Shown piece by piece: positions 37,593 to 46,873 of a stretch of 64,000 bases of DNA. Origin of the DNA: Coleofasciculus sp. FACHB-T130 (GTDB taxonomy: Bacteria; Cyanobacteriota; Cyanobacteriia; Cyanobacteriales; FACHB-T130); contig NZ_JACJOG010000053.1 of the NCBI RefSeq assembly GCF_014695375.1, positions 62,001 to 126,000 of the forward strand, read 5' to 3'. Numbering within the stretch: the first letter of the stretch is position 1; each line of letters opens with the position of its first letter. The translations under genes were made by a program, and so were the position numbers. Below the pieces are notes generated by a model. It had not been told where the DNA came from. It ran no database searches and worked only from the letters and a program-made list of their open reading frames with translations.

Positions 37593-38390
37593 ATGACAAG
37601 TTCCTTAGAGCCTCTGTTGTCAGCGATTCGCCAAACCCATAGCAAATCCGACCTGCGATCGCAAATCGCGCCAAAAATTGGTGAATATTTTGCAGCGAAA
37701 CGATGGGCAATTTTTTTCTTTGACCAACTCCCCTTAAGCGATCGCAATTTTCAGAAAATCTTGAAAATTGCACTCTCAATCGAGCATAATCCTGTGGCGC
37801 GTTATTTAGCAGAGCGCTATGCTCCGGTTCACGAAGCATTAGTGACAACCCCCAAGACTTGGAAATTAATCTGTCCTCGTCCAGATCACTGGCATGTGAT
37901 GGCAGGACCTATCATCAATCACGGTCAAATCGTGGGTGTAGTCGGCTGCACGCGTGACAAAATAATGCCTGCCTTTGATAGCGAAAATCTAGTCGATTTA
38001 GGTGCCCTCTGCCTGCACTTATCGAGTTGGGTTGCAACAGTGGATTCACAAAGCATTTTTGCAGGAAAGTCACAGCACCAACCGTTTAATAGTGGTTTCC
38101 TTCAGAACGGCAAAGCCGAACGTTTAACAGCTCGTGAGTTGCAAATTGCAGAATTGGTGGCGTTGGGGCAAACCAACGCGGAAATTGGCAATCAACTTTG
38201 GATTACTGAAAATTCCGTGAAGCAAGCTTTAAAGCGAATGTTCCGTAAGCTTGAAGTTTCATCCCGTGCAGAGATGATTGCACAGCTTTCAAATATAAGG
38301 CTTCATTCATCCAAGGCAAACTCAGATTTATTTAACTCGGTGCTGAATTCCCACTCATCACCTTTCGGTTGTGTTTCCACTAAAGATTAA
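37593..38390 (+). CDS. GAF-like LuxR family transcriptional regulator
   Basis: A 265-residue regulator. Residues about 20-150 look like a GAF sensor (IFFFDQLPLS ... HWHVMAGPIINHGQIVGVVGC). Residues about 180-240 form a LuxR HTH: LTARELQIAELVALGQTNAEI then NSVKQALKRMFRKLEV. It is divergent from the DUF6220-like/MAPEG pair across 90 bp, which makes it a natural candidate regulator of that pair. The ligand is unknown. An IS630 element lies about 60 bp downstream. Confidence 0.88.
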   Translation: MTSSLEPLLSAIRQTHSKSDLRSQIAPKIGEYFAAKRWAIFFFDQLPLSDRNFQKILKIALSIEHNPVARYLAERYAPVHEALVTTPKTWKLICPRPDHWHVMAGPIINHGQIVGVVGCTRDKIMPAFDSENLVDLGALCLHLSSWVATVDSQSIFAGKSQHQPFNSGFLQNGKAERLTARELQIAELVALGQTNAEIGNQLWITENSVKQALKRMFRKLEVSSRAEMIAQLSNIRLHSSKANSDLFNSVLNSHSSPFGCVSTKD

Positions 38391-38451
38391 GTGGTTTGAC
38401 AGTTGCAATCAGCGGCTGCTAAAGGCTGTGTGACTTAACAAACAGCTGTTA

Positions 38452-39390
38452 TAACAAGCGAAGCAAGGGTTAGGAAATAATAGAAAGGAGTGAACAGGAG
38501 AAAAAATGCCCGCTCCCTACAGTTACGACGTGAGAATAAAAGTAATAGGGGCAATAAATAGAGGAATGGGAAAAACCCAAGCTAGTAAAATCTTCAACAT
38601 TAGTCGAAATAAAATAAACTTATGGCTTAACAAAAGAGAAGAAACGCGAGATTATAGAGCCAAGAAGGGATATCAACAAGGGTATGGGGCGAAAATCACT
38701 GATTTAGCGAAATTTAGAGAATTTGCCCAAAAACATGGTAGTCAAACTCAACAAGAGATGGCTCAAGCCTGGACGGAAGAAATCAGCGAGCGAACAATTA
38801 GAAAAGGCTTGAAAAAGATTGGTTTTACCCGAAAAAACTTACGGATATCGAGAAAAAGATGAAGAGAAAAGAACAGAATTTATCTTAAAAATCGACCAAA
38901 AAAAATTAAAAGAGCGAGTTTATGTAGATGAATCAGGCATAGATAATAGAGAAGATTATGGTTATGGCTGGAATGAAAAAGGACAAAGGTTCCACCACTT
39001 AAAATCTAAGAAAAGAAGCCTAAGAGTGAGTATGATAAGTGGCTTATGCCAAGGGAAACTGATAGCGCCCCTAACCTGGGAAGGCTCTTGTAACCGTGCC
39101 GTGTTTGAGCAATGGTTATCTGATAAACTCGTACCTGAGTTAAAAGCAGGGCAAATGGTGATTTTAGATAATGCCAGCTTTCATAAATCCGAAAAATTAG
39201 AAAAATCATCGAATCGGTTGGCTGTGAACTCGAATATTTACCCCCTTACTCTCCCGACTTAAATGATATTGAGCATTACTGGTTTCCGATTAAAAATCGA
39301 GTCAGAAAATCGCTTGGGACTATCGAAGATTTTCGCGAACGAGTAGATACAGCCGTTCGCCTAAGGTCCTAATCTATGCTTCGACTGCTA
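38452..39390 (+). mobile_element. IS630-type insertion sequence, copy 1 (inactivated)
   Basis: A 939-bp element bounded by TA dinucleotides (38450-38451 and 39391-39392), the duplicated IS630/Tc1-type target. Imperfect terminal repeats begin TAACAAGCGAAGC at the left and TAGCAGTCGAAGC in the complement of the right end. The transposase is broken by two indels compared with copy 2. The element contains no HIP1 octamer, unlike its surroundings, which fits recent arrival from another genome. Confidence 0.88.
38506..39372 (+). pseudogene. IS630 family transposase, frameshifted (copy 1)
   Basis: Three consecutive frames. The N-terminal HTH part runs 38506-38862 (SYDVRIKVIGAINRGMGKTQ). The first DDE aspartate is in the next frame (YVDESGIDNRE), with AGQMVILDNASFH carrying the second. 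The end, with the final Glu in DLNDIEHYWFPIKNR, lies in the third frame to TAA at 39372. The first break is CGAAAAAACTT where copy 2 has CGAAAAGAAACTT (two bases lost); the second is a lost A near 39197. Programmed slippage at the A-run is conceivable, but the second break makes decay more likely. AGGAG precedes the ATG. Confidence 0.85.
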
Positions 39391-39533
39391 TAACACTGAG
39401 TTTGAGGTACGCAGTGTCAACTCCCAAGAATTGTCTCATAAACGTGTTTGTAGAACAGGAGAAAAAAATACCCCAGGTATAAGAGTTAGGGTACAAATAG
39501 CATAGAAAATTAATTGCAGTCGGATTGCTAGCA

Positions 39534-42500
39534 TTAGGTGTGATTGAGTAAACGTGATATCTCCCTGATTAACCTCTCTGGTTCTATGGGTTTTGAAAGA
39601 TGTTGTTGGAATCCAGCTTGTAGTGCTTGTTGCTGGTTAAAGTCCCCAGCGTAGGCAGTTAGAGCGATCGCCTTCACTTGTCCGCCTTGCTCTGTTGACA
39701 AAGTTCTCACCTGTTGCATCAGCATATAGCCATCCATATCTGGCATCCCAATGTCACTCAGCAGCACAGTTGGCTTGAATCGCATGAGCATTGTCAAAGC
39801 TTCGGCGGCAGTCGTTGCAGTCATGACCTTTGCTCCCGCTTCTTCCAACACAAACGCCACAAACTCCCGTGAATCCGGTTCATCATCCACGACTAACACT
39901 TGAATCCCGTTTAAATCAAAAGATGGCTCTGATAATGGACTGTTTTGATTGGCGGTTGGCTGTATGGGCATGAGTGGAAGTTTAACGGTAAAGGTTGCAC
40001 CCATCCCAGTCCCTGAACTTTCGACTCCGACAGTCCCCCCATGCAGTTCGACTAAGTTTCGCGCGATCGCTAGCCCTAATCCCAGCCCACCAAAATTTCG
40101 GGTTGTGGTGGCATCAGATTGGCGAAAGTAGTCAAACACATAGGGCAGAAAGTCCGATTCAATTCCCTGCCCAGTGTCGCTGACTGTAATCTGGGCATGA
40201 GAGTCAAGGCGCTCCAACCGAATGTTCACCTGTCCACCTGCCGGTGTGAACTTGACCGCATTAGAGAGCAGATTCCAAATCACTTGCTGCAACCGAGCGG
40301 AATCTCCCTGAACCAGACCCACATCCAGGTCAAAGCTTGCCTCGACTTGGATTGACTTCGCTTCTGCTGCTAGCCGTACCGTTTCCATCGCCGCCTGAAT
40401 GATGGAGACCAGATTGAGCGAACTGACATTCAGGTTGAGCTTGCCTTGGAGAATTCGGGACACATCCAGCAAATCTTCAATTAAGTCTGCTTGTAGTTGG
40501 GCATTACGCTCAATTGTCTTTAATGCCAACTGGATTTTGGCGGCATCTAGCTTGCCGTTCTGCAAGAGTTTTGACCAACCCAAAATTGGATTGAGGGGCG
40601 TTCTCAGTTCATGAGACAGCACCGCCAGAAATTCATCTTTGATCCGATTGGCGTTCTCGGCGGCTTCGCGTGCGATTTGTTCTTGCTGTAAGAGCTGTTC
40701 TCGTTCAGCCTGGGCGCGTCTAAACTCTTCGATGTCTGTGCTAGTGCCAAACCACTGTACAATTTGTCCCTGCTCATCACGAATAGGGATCGCGCGGGAG
40801 AGAAACCAACGATAGGTCTGAGCAGCCAAGTGTTTCAAGCGAAATTCAGCTTGATAAGGTGTTTCCGTAGCCAGCGCCGTTCTCCACCTTTCACTCGTCA
40901 TCTCAAAATCATCCGGATGAATCACTTGAAGCGCATAGTGAATGTCTTGAGTCTGCTCTAAGGTCAGCCCGGTATAAGTAGTCCATTGCTGATTCACATA
41001 TTGCGTTTTGCCTCCAGCATCGGTTATCCAAACCTGTTGCGGCATCGCGTCCGCGAGCTGGCGAAATTGCGCCTCCCGTTGCCTAATTGTGGCTTCTGCC
41101 TGTTTGCGTTCGCTGATGTCGGTAAACACGATTGCCACCTGGTGCATTGCGGCATCGCCGACCCGCGAAATCAAAACGTCAAACCAGCGTGAGAGTGCAT
41201 CCGATCGCACTTCAGTGCGAATAGACTCACCTGTGTGAATGACTTGTGCGTAGAGGTCATTCCAATATTGTTTCAGTCCCGGTGCGAGTTCGCTTGCTGT
41301 TTTGCCTTCTGGGTTGGCAATGCCGGATTGCCGCTCGAATGCGGGATTCGCTTGCAAAATGCGGTGATCAACCGGCTTGCCATCCGCATCGAATAGCACT
41401 TCAACGGTGCAAAAGCCTTCGTCGATCGACTCAAACAACCGGCGATAGTGTTCTTCAGATTGGCGCAGGGCGACTTCTGCCTGTTTATGCTCGGTGATAT
41501 CTACCGCCGTTGCGTAAAGCACCCGTTCTTCTAAGTGGGGCTGCGCTCTCCAGAGCAACCAACGGTAGTCGCCCTCTTTGTGCCGATAGCGGTTTTCAAA
41601 TGCCAACGTTTCGGAGCCAGATAACACGCTGACGCTTTCCCCGACCGATGCGACAATATCGTCTGGATGCAGAAAATCAGTCCAGGGGCGGGAGGTCATT
41701 TCGTCCGGTGTCCAGCCGAGAATGCGCTCAAAGGCGGGGCTGACCCAGTGAAAATACCCGTGGCTGCTCATAATCACTTGCAAATCTGACCCAAGCGCCA
41801 GAAAGCGATCGCGTTCCTGCTCCACTTTTTGCCGTTCGGCTTCGATGCGCTTTATCTCGGTAATGTTGGTAAATAAAGCAGCAAACTGATGACTTTGTGG
41901 CTCTCCAATGCAAAAGGCATTGACATTAAACCAACGGTTCATTGCGCTCGCTTGCTGCTCAAAGCGAACGGCTTCTCGGTTTCGCACAAGGCTGCCATAA
42001 ATCTCAAACCAGTAGTCTTCATGATTGGGAACCAGTTCCCGCATCGTTTTACCACTCGCTTGCTCCAATCCGGTTAGCCGTTCAAATGCCGCATTCACTT
42101 CCAGATATCGATAGTCAATCGGTTCCTCTTTCTCATCAAACAGCACTTCACAGATGCAGAAGCCCTGGTCGATTGACTCGAACAACGTACGGTATTTTGC
42201 TTCCGATTCGCGCACGGCGAGTTCCATGAGCCTGCGCTCCGTGATCTCCCGTGAAATGCACAACAATCGCTCCACTTGCCCATTAGCCTCTCGAATCGGG
42301 CTAATTTTGTGATCCCACCATTTGAGTTCGCCGTTGAGTGTTAAACAAGCTCCTTGAAAGGTACAAACCTCGCCGTCTCTTGCAAGGGCTATTGCTTCAA
42401 TTGCTGCTTGCTTTACTGCTCCTTGCCAAAATTCTGCCCAAGACGTGTTGAGGAAGGGGGTTATATCCCGAATGCCCAGCCGCACTTGCCCCGCTTGGCT

Positions 42501-42677
42501 CATGAACAGAATTCGCCCTTCTAGGTCAAATACTTTGATGCAGTCATCGCTACTGTCGAGGAGCTGCTGATTAAACTCCTGGCTTTGACGCCACGCCGTT
42601 TCAGGAATTCCCTGCGAACTTTGAAGTGAATCTTTTTTTGCCAAATCCGAGTCAGAGCTGTGGAGGCTATCATTCAT
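39534..42677 (-). CDS. Multi-PAS hybrid sensor histidine kinase
   Basis: A 1047-residue soluble hybrid kinase with five PAS domains in series over about 20-630, HisKA with His689 in AVLSHELRTPLNPILGWSKL, an ATPase domain (LQQVIWNLLSNAVKFTP, VSDTGQGI, GLGLGLAIA), and a receiver at about 920-1045 with Asp975 in LLSDIGMPD. The second and fourth PAS domains share LFESID(Q/E)GFC and a matching body, so one is a duplicate of the other. The start is ATG at 42677, chosen because AGGAGGAG lies five bases upstream and it overlaps the XRE gene's stop by eight bases; an ATG further upstream lies inside that gene. The two proteins are probably translationally coupled. Confidence 0.92.
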   Translation of the reverse strand: MNDSLHSSDSDLAKKDSLQSSQGIPETAWRQSQEFNQQLLDSSDDCIKVFDLEGRILFMSQAGQVRLGIRDITPFLNTSWAEFWQGAVKQAAIEAIALARDGEVCTFQGACLTLNGELKWWDHKISPIREANGQVERLLCISREITERRLMELAVRESEAKYRTLFESIDQGFCICEVLFDEKEEPIDYRYLEVNAAFERLTGLEQASGKTMRELVPNHEDYWFEIYGSLVRNREAVRFEQQASAMNRWFNVNAFCIGEPQSHQFAALFTNITEIKRIEAERQKVEQERDRFLALGSDLQVIMSSHGYFHWVSPAFERILGWTPDEMTSRPWTDFLHPDDIVASVGESVSVLSGSETLAFENRYRHKEGDYRWLLWRAQPHLEERVLYATAVDITEHKQAEVALRQSEEHYRRLFESIDEGFCTVEVLFDADGKPVDHRILQANPAFERQSGIANPEGKTASELAPGLKQYWNDLYAQVIHTGESIRTEVRSDALSRWFDVLISRVGDAAMHQVAIVFTDISERKQAEATIRQREAQFRQLADAMPQQVWITDAGGKTQYVNQQWTTYTGLTLEQTQDIHYALQVIHPDDFEMTSERWRTALATETPYQAEFRLKHLAAQTYRWFLSRAIPIRDEQGQIVQWFGTSTDIEEFRRAQAEREQLLQQEQIAREAAENANRIKDEFLAVLSHELRTPLNPILGWSKLLQNGKLDAAKIQLALKTIERNAQLQADLIEDLLDVSRILQGKLNLNVSSLNLVSIIQAAMETVRLAAEAKSIQVEASFDLDVGLVQGDSARLQQVIWNLLSNAVKFTPAGGQVNIRLERLDSHAQITVSDTGQGIESDFLPYVFDYFRQSDATTTRNFGGLGLGLAIARNLVELHGGTVGVESSGTGMGATFTVKLPLMPIQPTANQNSPLSEPSFDLNGIQVLVVDDEPDSREFVAFVLEEAGAKVMTATTAAEALTMLMRFKPTVLLSDIGMPDMDGYMLMQQVRTLSTEQGGQVKAIALTAYAGDFNQQQALQAGFQQHLSKPIEPERLIREISRLLNHT

Positions 42678-42942
42678 GGGTCTCCTCCTCACTTCCAGAA
42701 GTCTTTGAGAAGTATTTGACGAGCAAATCTTTGCCAGAATCGCCCATCTGATGCAGCAAGTGTTCAATCTGCTTCAACGCAATCGGCAAGGGCTTAGTCC
42801 GCCCATTCTCCCAACGATTAACGCTCTGAAATGAAACCCCTAGCTTCTGTGCAAACTTGGTTTGTGAGAGTTCCAGACGTTGCCGCGTTTCCCGCACGAG
42901 AGATTTTAGCTCTGACTGGTCAATTACAGGCATGAAGCACAA
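42670..42942 (-). CDS. XRE family HTH regulator
   Basis: A 90-residue DNA-binding protein. The HTH runs over about residues 17-50: RLELSQTKFAQKLGVSFQSV then NRWENGRTKPLP, a classic Cro/C1 pattern. The end is acidic (GSEEETHE). Its stop overlaps the kinase start (ATGAATGA), so the two are probably made from one mRNA in linked amounts. A phospho-relay from a kinase to an XRE protein is not established, and no receiver domain is present here. Confidence 0.88.
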   Translation of the reverse strand: MCFMPVIDQSELKSLVRETRQRLELSQTKFAQKLGVSFQSVNRWENGRTKPLPIALKQIEHLLHQMGDSGKDLLVKYFSKTSGSEEETHE

Positions 42943-43023
42943 GCCATCAAGTTATATTCTCACTAACTATACCAAGTGTTATAACTGACCTTCTACCTAT
43001 CAATAGACAGAACCTTTGCAATA

Positions 43024-43863
43024 TAGCAAGCGAAGCAAGGGTTAGGAAATAATAGAAAGGAGTGAACAGGAGAAAAAAATGCCCGCTCCCTACAGTTACG
43101 ACGTGAGAATAAAAGTAATAGGGGCAATAGATGGAGGGATGGGAAAAACCCAAGCTAGTAAAATCTTCAACATTAGTCGAAATACAATAAACTTATGGCT
43201 TAACAAAAGAGAAGAAACACGAGATTATAGAGCCAAGAAGGGATATCAACAAGGGTATGGGGCGAAAATCACTGATTTAGCGAAGTTTAGAGAGTTTGTC
43301 CAAAAACATGGTAGTCAAACTCAACAAGAGATGGCCCAAGCCTGGACGGAAGAAATCAGCGAGCGAACAATTAGAAAAGGCTTGAAAAAGATTGGTTTTA
43401 CCCGAAAAGAAACTTACGGATATCGAGAAAGAGATGAATAGAAAAGAACAGAATTTATCTTAAAAATCAGCCAAAAAGAAGTAAAAAAAACAAGTTTATG
43501 TAGATGAATTGGGCATAGATAATAGAGAAGATTATGGCTACGGCTGGAATGAAAAAGGACAAAGATTCCACGACTTAAAATCTGGAAAAATCTGACAAAC
43601 TTCTACCCGAGTTAAAAGCAGGGCAAATGGTGATTTTAGATAATGCCAGCTTTCATGAATCCGAAAAAATTAGAAAAATCATCGAATCGGTTGGCTGTGA
43701 ACTCGAATATTTACCCCCTTACTCTCCCGACTTAAATGATATTGAGCATTACTGGTTTCCGATTAAAAATCGAGTCAGAAAATCGCTTGGGACTATCGAA
43801 GATTTTCGCGAACGAGTAGATACAGCCGTTCGCCTAAGGTCCTAATCTATGCTTCGACTGCTA
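43024..43863 (+). mobile_element. IS630-type insertion sequence, copy 2 (internally deleted)
   Basis: An 840-bp element with the same ends as copy 1 (TAGCAAGCGAAGC left; TAGCAGTCGAAGC in the complement of the right end), flanked by TA at 43022-43023 and 43864-43865. It is nearly identical to copy 1 but lacks about 100 bp between the two halves of the transposase. It lies in the same orientation as copy 1, with the XRE/kinase pair between them. Confidence 0.88.
43079..43845 (+). pseudogene. IS630 family transposase, truncated (copy 2)
   Basis: The N-terminal part (43079-43441) is open and reads through the site where copy 1 is shifted (GFTRKETYGYRERDE), then hits TAG where copy 1 has GAG. Central sequence with the first Asp is scrambled and part is deleted. 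The C-terminal part (about 43627-43845) is intact, with VILDNASFHES and YSPDLNDIEHYWF. The product cannot be a full transposase. Confidence 0.85.
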
Positions 43864-44055
43864 TACTAAGAAGTTTGCACTCAAGAGATTGATTCAAAGG
43901 TTTGCTAGAAGTCATTGACGCAGCAGAACAATTTTTCTAGACTAAAAATGGGGAAAGCCGATGGATGAGAATTTAGAACTTTTAGTCTATCTGTTTTGTT
44001 CCTCCCTTATCCCGAACTCAGGTTATTTTTATCAAATTTTAGATAAAGGGTCTGC

Positions 44056-44748
44056 TCACTTCTTAGGACGATAAAATTTAACCAGATGAGATGAGGGAAC
44101 TCCCAAGAAATAGCCAAGAATTACTATCTGATTAATCAGCGTAGTTTTCAGAACCCCAAGTTTGTGCCAGCGACGGGCTGAAGTCAGTACCGGAGTCGGA
44201 ACAATAGCAATTCGCCCCAAACGTCTCAGACAACGGATCAATTCAAAATCTTCCATAATCGGGAGATCGGGAAAACCTCCAATATCGTGAAATACAGAAG
44301 CTTTTAAAAAGATAGCTTGGTCGCCATAGGGTAGGGAAAAAAAGCGCGATCGCCAATTCACCATCCTTTCAACTAGACGTAGCGATCGCATTGGAGAATT
44401 AATTTTGAGTTCAAAGGCACCCGCAACGGTTCCAGACTGGGCTAGTGTCAACGGAACTAATTTCTCAAACCCAAGCGGTAAAGAGGTATCTGCATGGAGG
44501 AATAACAAGATATCTCCTGTCGCAGCCGTTGCACCCGCGTTCATTTGGCAGGCACGTCCAGCAGCCGAAGACAGAACTTTAACGCCCCAGGATTGCACAA
44601 GAGCGACGGTTTCATTCTGACTTCCCCCATCCACTACAATGACTTCCACATTTTTGACATTCCGAACACTCGCTAATGTTGACCGAATCGTGTCAGCAGC
44701 TTCATTCAAAACGGGAATAATAATGGAAATTCTTGCCGCTTCTATCAC
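44056..44748 (-). CDS. Family 2 glycosyltransferase, TIGR04283 type
   Basis: A 230-residue GT-A enzyme. ISIIIPVLNEA at the N-terminus, EVIVVDGGSQNET (about 35-47), and the metal-binding region LLFLHADTSLP (about 82-92) are typical, as are ALPYGDQAIF-like SLPYGDQAIF and PIMEDFELIRCL. This family is annotated as arsenosugar-biosynthesis glycosyltransferase by association. Its start overlaps the stop of the partner gene (ATGA, 44745-44748), indicating a coupled operon. No arsM-type methyltransferase is in this window, so the arsenosugar link is only by family name. Confidence 0.9.
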   Translation of the reverse strand: MIEAARISIIIPVLNEAADTIRSTLASVRNVKNVEVIVVDGGSQNETVALVQSWGVKVLSSAAGRACQMNAGATAATGDILLFLHADTSLPLGFEKLVPLTLAQSGTVAGAFELKINSPMRSLRLVERMVNWRSRFFSLPYGDQAIFLKASVFHDIGGFPDLPIMEDFELIRCLRRLGRIAIVPTPVLTSARRWHKLGVLKTTLINQIVILGYFLGVPSSHLVKFYRPKK

Positions 44749-45368
44749 TCAAAACTCAAAACTCGTAACTTTTCAAGATCCTCTGGACGGTCAACATCAA
44801 ACAGGGAGGGAAGATAAGCAACTGCCAATCCAAGGGAGATAGCGATCGCTACCGTCTTTTCTCGCACCTCCGAGGTTCCCCAGTTGATTCCCTCAAACAA
44901 TTCTGGAATCATCCGCCGCAACCCAATTAAATAATAGCCGCCGTCCATCGCTGGTCCCAAAACTAAATCATGACGGTTTAGCTGCTCAAATGCTTGCGCC
45001 ATTATTTTCGCATCCAAACCAGGGCAATCAGTACCGACGATGGCAACACCCTCCATTCCAGCCGCAAAAGCCGTTTGAAACGCCGACTTCATCCGCTGTC
45101 CTAAATCGCCTTCACCCTGCGGCTGATAAATAATATCAGTTCCCAACCAGGCTTGCATCAGAGACTGGTCGCCTCCAGTAAAATAAACTTCCACTCTCGT
45201 TGCGCGATCGCTTTGCAGTTCCCTCACCTGCAAGAGTGTATGCTCGGTCATCTGGCGATGAAGATTTGAAGCACCATCCTCCCCCAAAACCGGAATTAAC
45301 CGAGTCTTTGCCTTTCCTGGCTCTGGATAGCGAGTAAAAACGATTAAGCACTCTCTATTCATTGCCAT
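44745..45368 (-). CDS. TIGR04282 family (DUF2064) nucleotidyl/glycosyltransferase-like protein
   Basis: A 207-residue protein with a CofC-like nucleotidyltransferase fold. CLIVFTRYPEPGKAKTRLIP near the start, GVAIVGTDCPGLD (about 110-122) and LVLGPAMDGGYYLIGL (about 135-150) match the family. It partners the TIGR04283 glycosyltransferase, with a 4-bp overlap. The pair may act on a nucleotide-activated sugar. The start may be GTG/ATG at 45368 or the ATG two codons in (45362). Confidence 0.88.
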   Translation of the reverse strand: MAMNRECLIVFTRYPEPGKAKTRLIPVLGEDGASNLHRQMTEHTLLQVRELQSDRATRVEVYFTGGDQSLMQAWLGTDIIYQPQGEGDLGQRMKSAFQTAFAAGMEGVAIVGTDCPGLDAKIMAQAFEQLNRHDLVLGPAMDGGYYLIGLRRMIPELFEGINWGTSEVREKTVAIAISLGLAVAYLPSLFDVDRPEDLEKLRVLSFE

Positions 45369-45552
45369 TCAATTCGTTGCTCATTCATCGTTCATTGTTG
45401 CTTGTTATACCAAGTCCAGTCGATCCCCCGCAATGAAGAACCCCAACCAAGCGATCGCCTGCGTCTCTTACTCCATCTCCCCTCCCTGTAAGCGGGGAGG
45501 GGCTGGGGGAGGGGTTCTTTTCCATCAGGTTTCGTTCCCGATCCAACATTGA

Positions 45553-46527
45553 CTAGGCGCTCATTTCCAACATCCGCTGAATTGGACGCAGCGCCGCCAC
45601 TCGCGTTTCTTCTGGCAAAGTAATTTCTGGTGCCCGATTTTTCATCGCTAAATACAGCTTCTCCAGAGTATTTAACCGCATATGAGGACACTCATTGCAA
45701 GCACAGTCGTTGATTGGCGGTGCTGGAATAAACTGTTTGTCAGGTGCCTGTTTCTGCATTTGGTAAATAATTCCCGGCTCAGTCGCCACAATAAATACCT
45801 GAGTGGAACTTGCTTGAGAATATTTCAGCAGTGCAGAAGTAGAACCGATGTAATTGGCATGGCGCAACACCGATGGTTCGCACTCTGGATGGGCAATCAC
45901 TTCAGCTTCTGGATGTTCAATTTTTAGCTGGACAATCTTCTTTTCAGAGAAGGTTTCATGCACCATACAGCTACCTTGCCACAGCACCAAATCTCGCCCT
46001 GATTGTTCCATTACATATCGTCCCAGATTCCGGTCGGGGGCAAATATAATCGGCTGGTCTTCTGGAATCTGAAGAACCAGTTTAACCGCGTTGGAACTGG
46101 TGCAAATAATGTCGCTCATTGCCTTAATTTCGGCAGAGCAATTGATATAAGAAACGACTATATGACCGGGGTGAGCCGCCTTAAATTTAGCAAAAGCATC
46201 CGCAGGACAACTGTCTGCCAACGAGCAACCGGCGTTGAGGTCGGGTAAGAGTACCAACTTGTCGGGGTTGAGAATTTTGGCAGTTTCCGCCATAAAGTGA
46301 ACCCCCGCAAACACGATGACATCCGCATTTGTGCTGGCTGCTTTTCGGGAAAGCTCTAAGGAATCTCCGATATAATCTGCTACATCCTGAATATCAGAAT
46401 CTTGATAGTAATGAGCAAGAATAACAGCGTTTAACTCTTTTTTGAGGGCGTTAATTGCCTCAAATAAATCGTGAGGGAATGCCGCTGTCTGAGCAAAATT
46501 ACGCTGAGGAAGTGTAGTAGTAAACAC
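45553..46527 (-). CDS. nadA: Quinolinate synthase NadA
   Basis: A 324-residue iron-sulfur enzyme that condenses iminoaspartate with dihydroxyacetone phosphate to quinolinate in NAD synthesis. Typical blocks: [20 protein letters not shown] near 33-52, [29 protein letters not shown], and the cluster-binding cysteine region [12 protein letters not shown] near the C-terminus. The start is GTG at 46527 with no strong ribosome-binding site. G/C-rich imperfect hairpins at 45480-45530 after the stop may end the transcript. NadB is not in this window. Confidence 0.95.
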   Translation of the reverse strand: MFTTTLPQRNFAQTAAFPHDLFEAINALKKELNAVILAHYYQDSDIQDVADYIGDSLELSRKAASTNADVIVFAGVHFMAETAKILNPDKLVLLPDLNAGCSLADSCPADAFAKFKAAHPGHIVVSYINCSAEIKAMSDIICTSSNAVKLVLQIPEDQPIIFAPDRNLGRYVMEQSGRDLVLWQGSCMVHETFSEKKIVQLKIEHPEAEVIAHPECEPSVLRHANYIGSTSALLKYSQASSTQVFIVATEPGIIYQMQKQAPDKQFIPAPPINDCACNECPHMRLNTLEKLYLAMKNRAPEITLPEETRVAALRPIQRMLEMSA

Positions 46528-46873
46528 AGTGATAATTTTTTGGGGGAATCAAATCGCTAGGCGTGTAATCAGTAATTATAGTTGTTTTTACCAAAACTTG
46601 TGGGCAAGTCAGGTCAGAGAAAATTTGCTTTAATATAGCGGTTCTCAATAAGAGTTAGATGCATCTGTGCGAGCGCTCATCGGCTTGTGCTACCTGGCGG
46701 TGAATTGTGTCGAAAGTGAACAACGCTCTAGACCCCGCCCAAGCAGGCAAGTGTTCCTGGCAAAATCAAATCACGCGATCGCTCACAAACAAAAAAAAGG
46801 AGTTACACCAGAGGATACTGCGAAAACAGGCGATGCTTTTTTATGCTGGAGAAAGACCGACGAGGAAGATAGG
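46528..46873. other. Divergent promoter region, nadA / phosphoesterase
   Basis: 346 bp between divergent genes. The frame before 46874 is open from 46667 on the plus strand but has low-complexity, non-family sequence, so I treat it as leader. No clear palindrome was found. Confidence 0.35.

Noticed and set aside
42678-42767. Upstream extension of the five-PAS kinase
   Set aside because: The extra 30 residues lie inside the XRE gene in another frame, are not PAS-like, and the ATG at 42677 has a much better ribosome-binding site.
38452-43863. Classical composite transposon
   Set aside because: IS630 elements rarely move cargo as composites, TA flanks are too short to prove a joint event, and the enclosed genes look native. 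Described only as an IS-bracketed island.
46667-46873. 69-residue N-terminal extension of the phosphoesterase
   Set aside because: Not similar to the family start, rich in Arg/Lys/Gln, and a good ribosome-binding site precedes the ATG at 46874.
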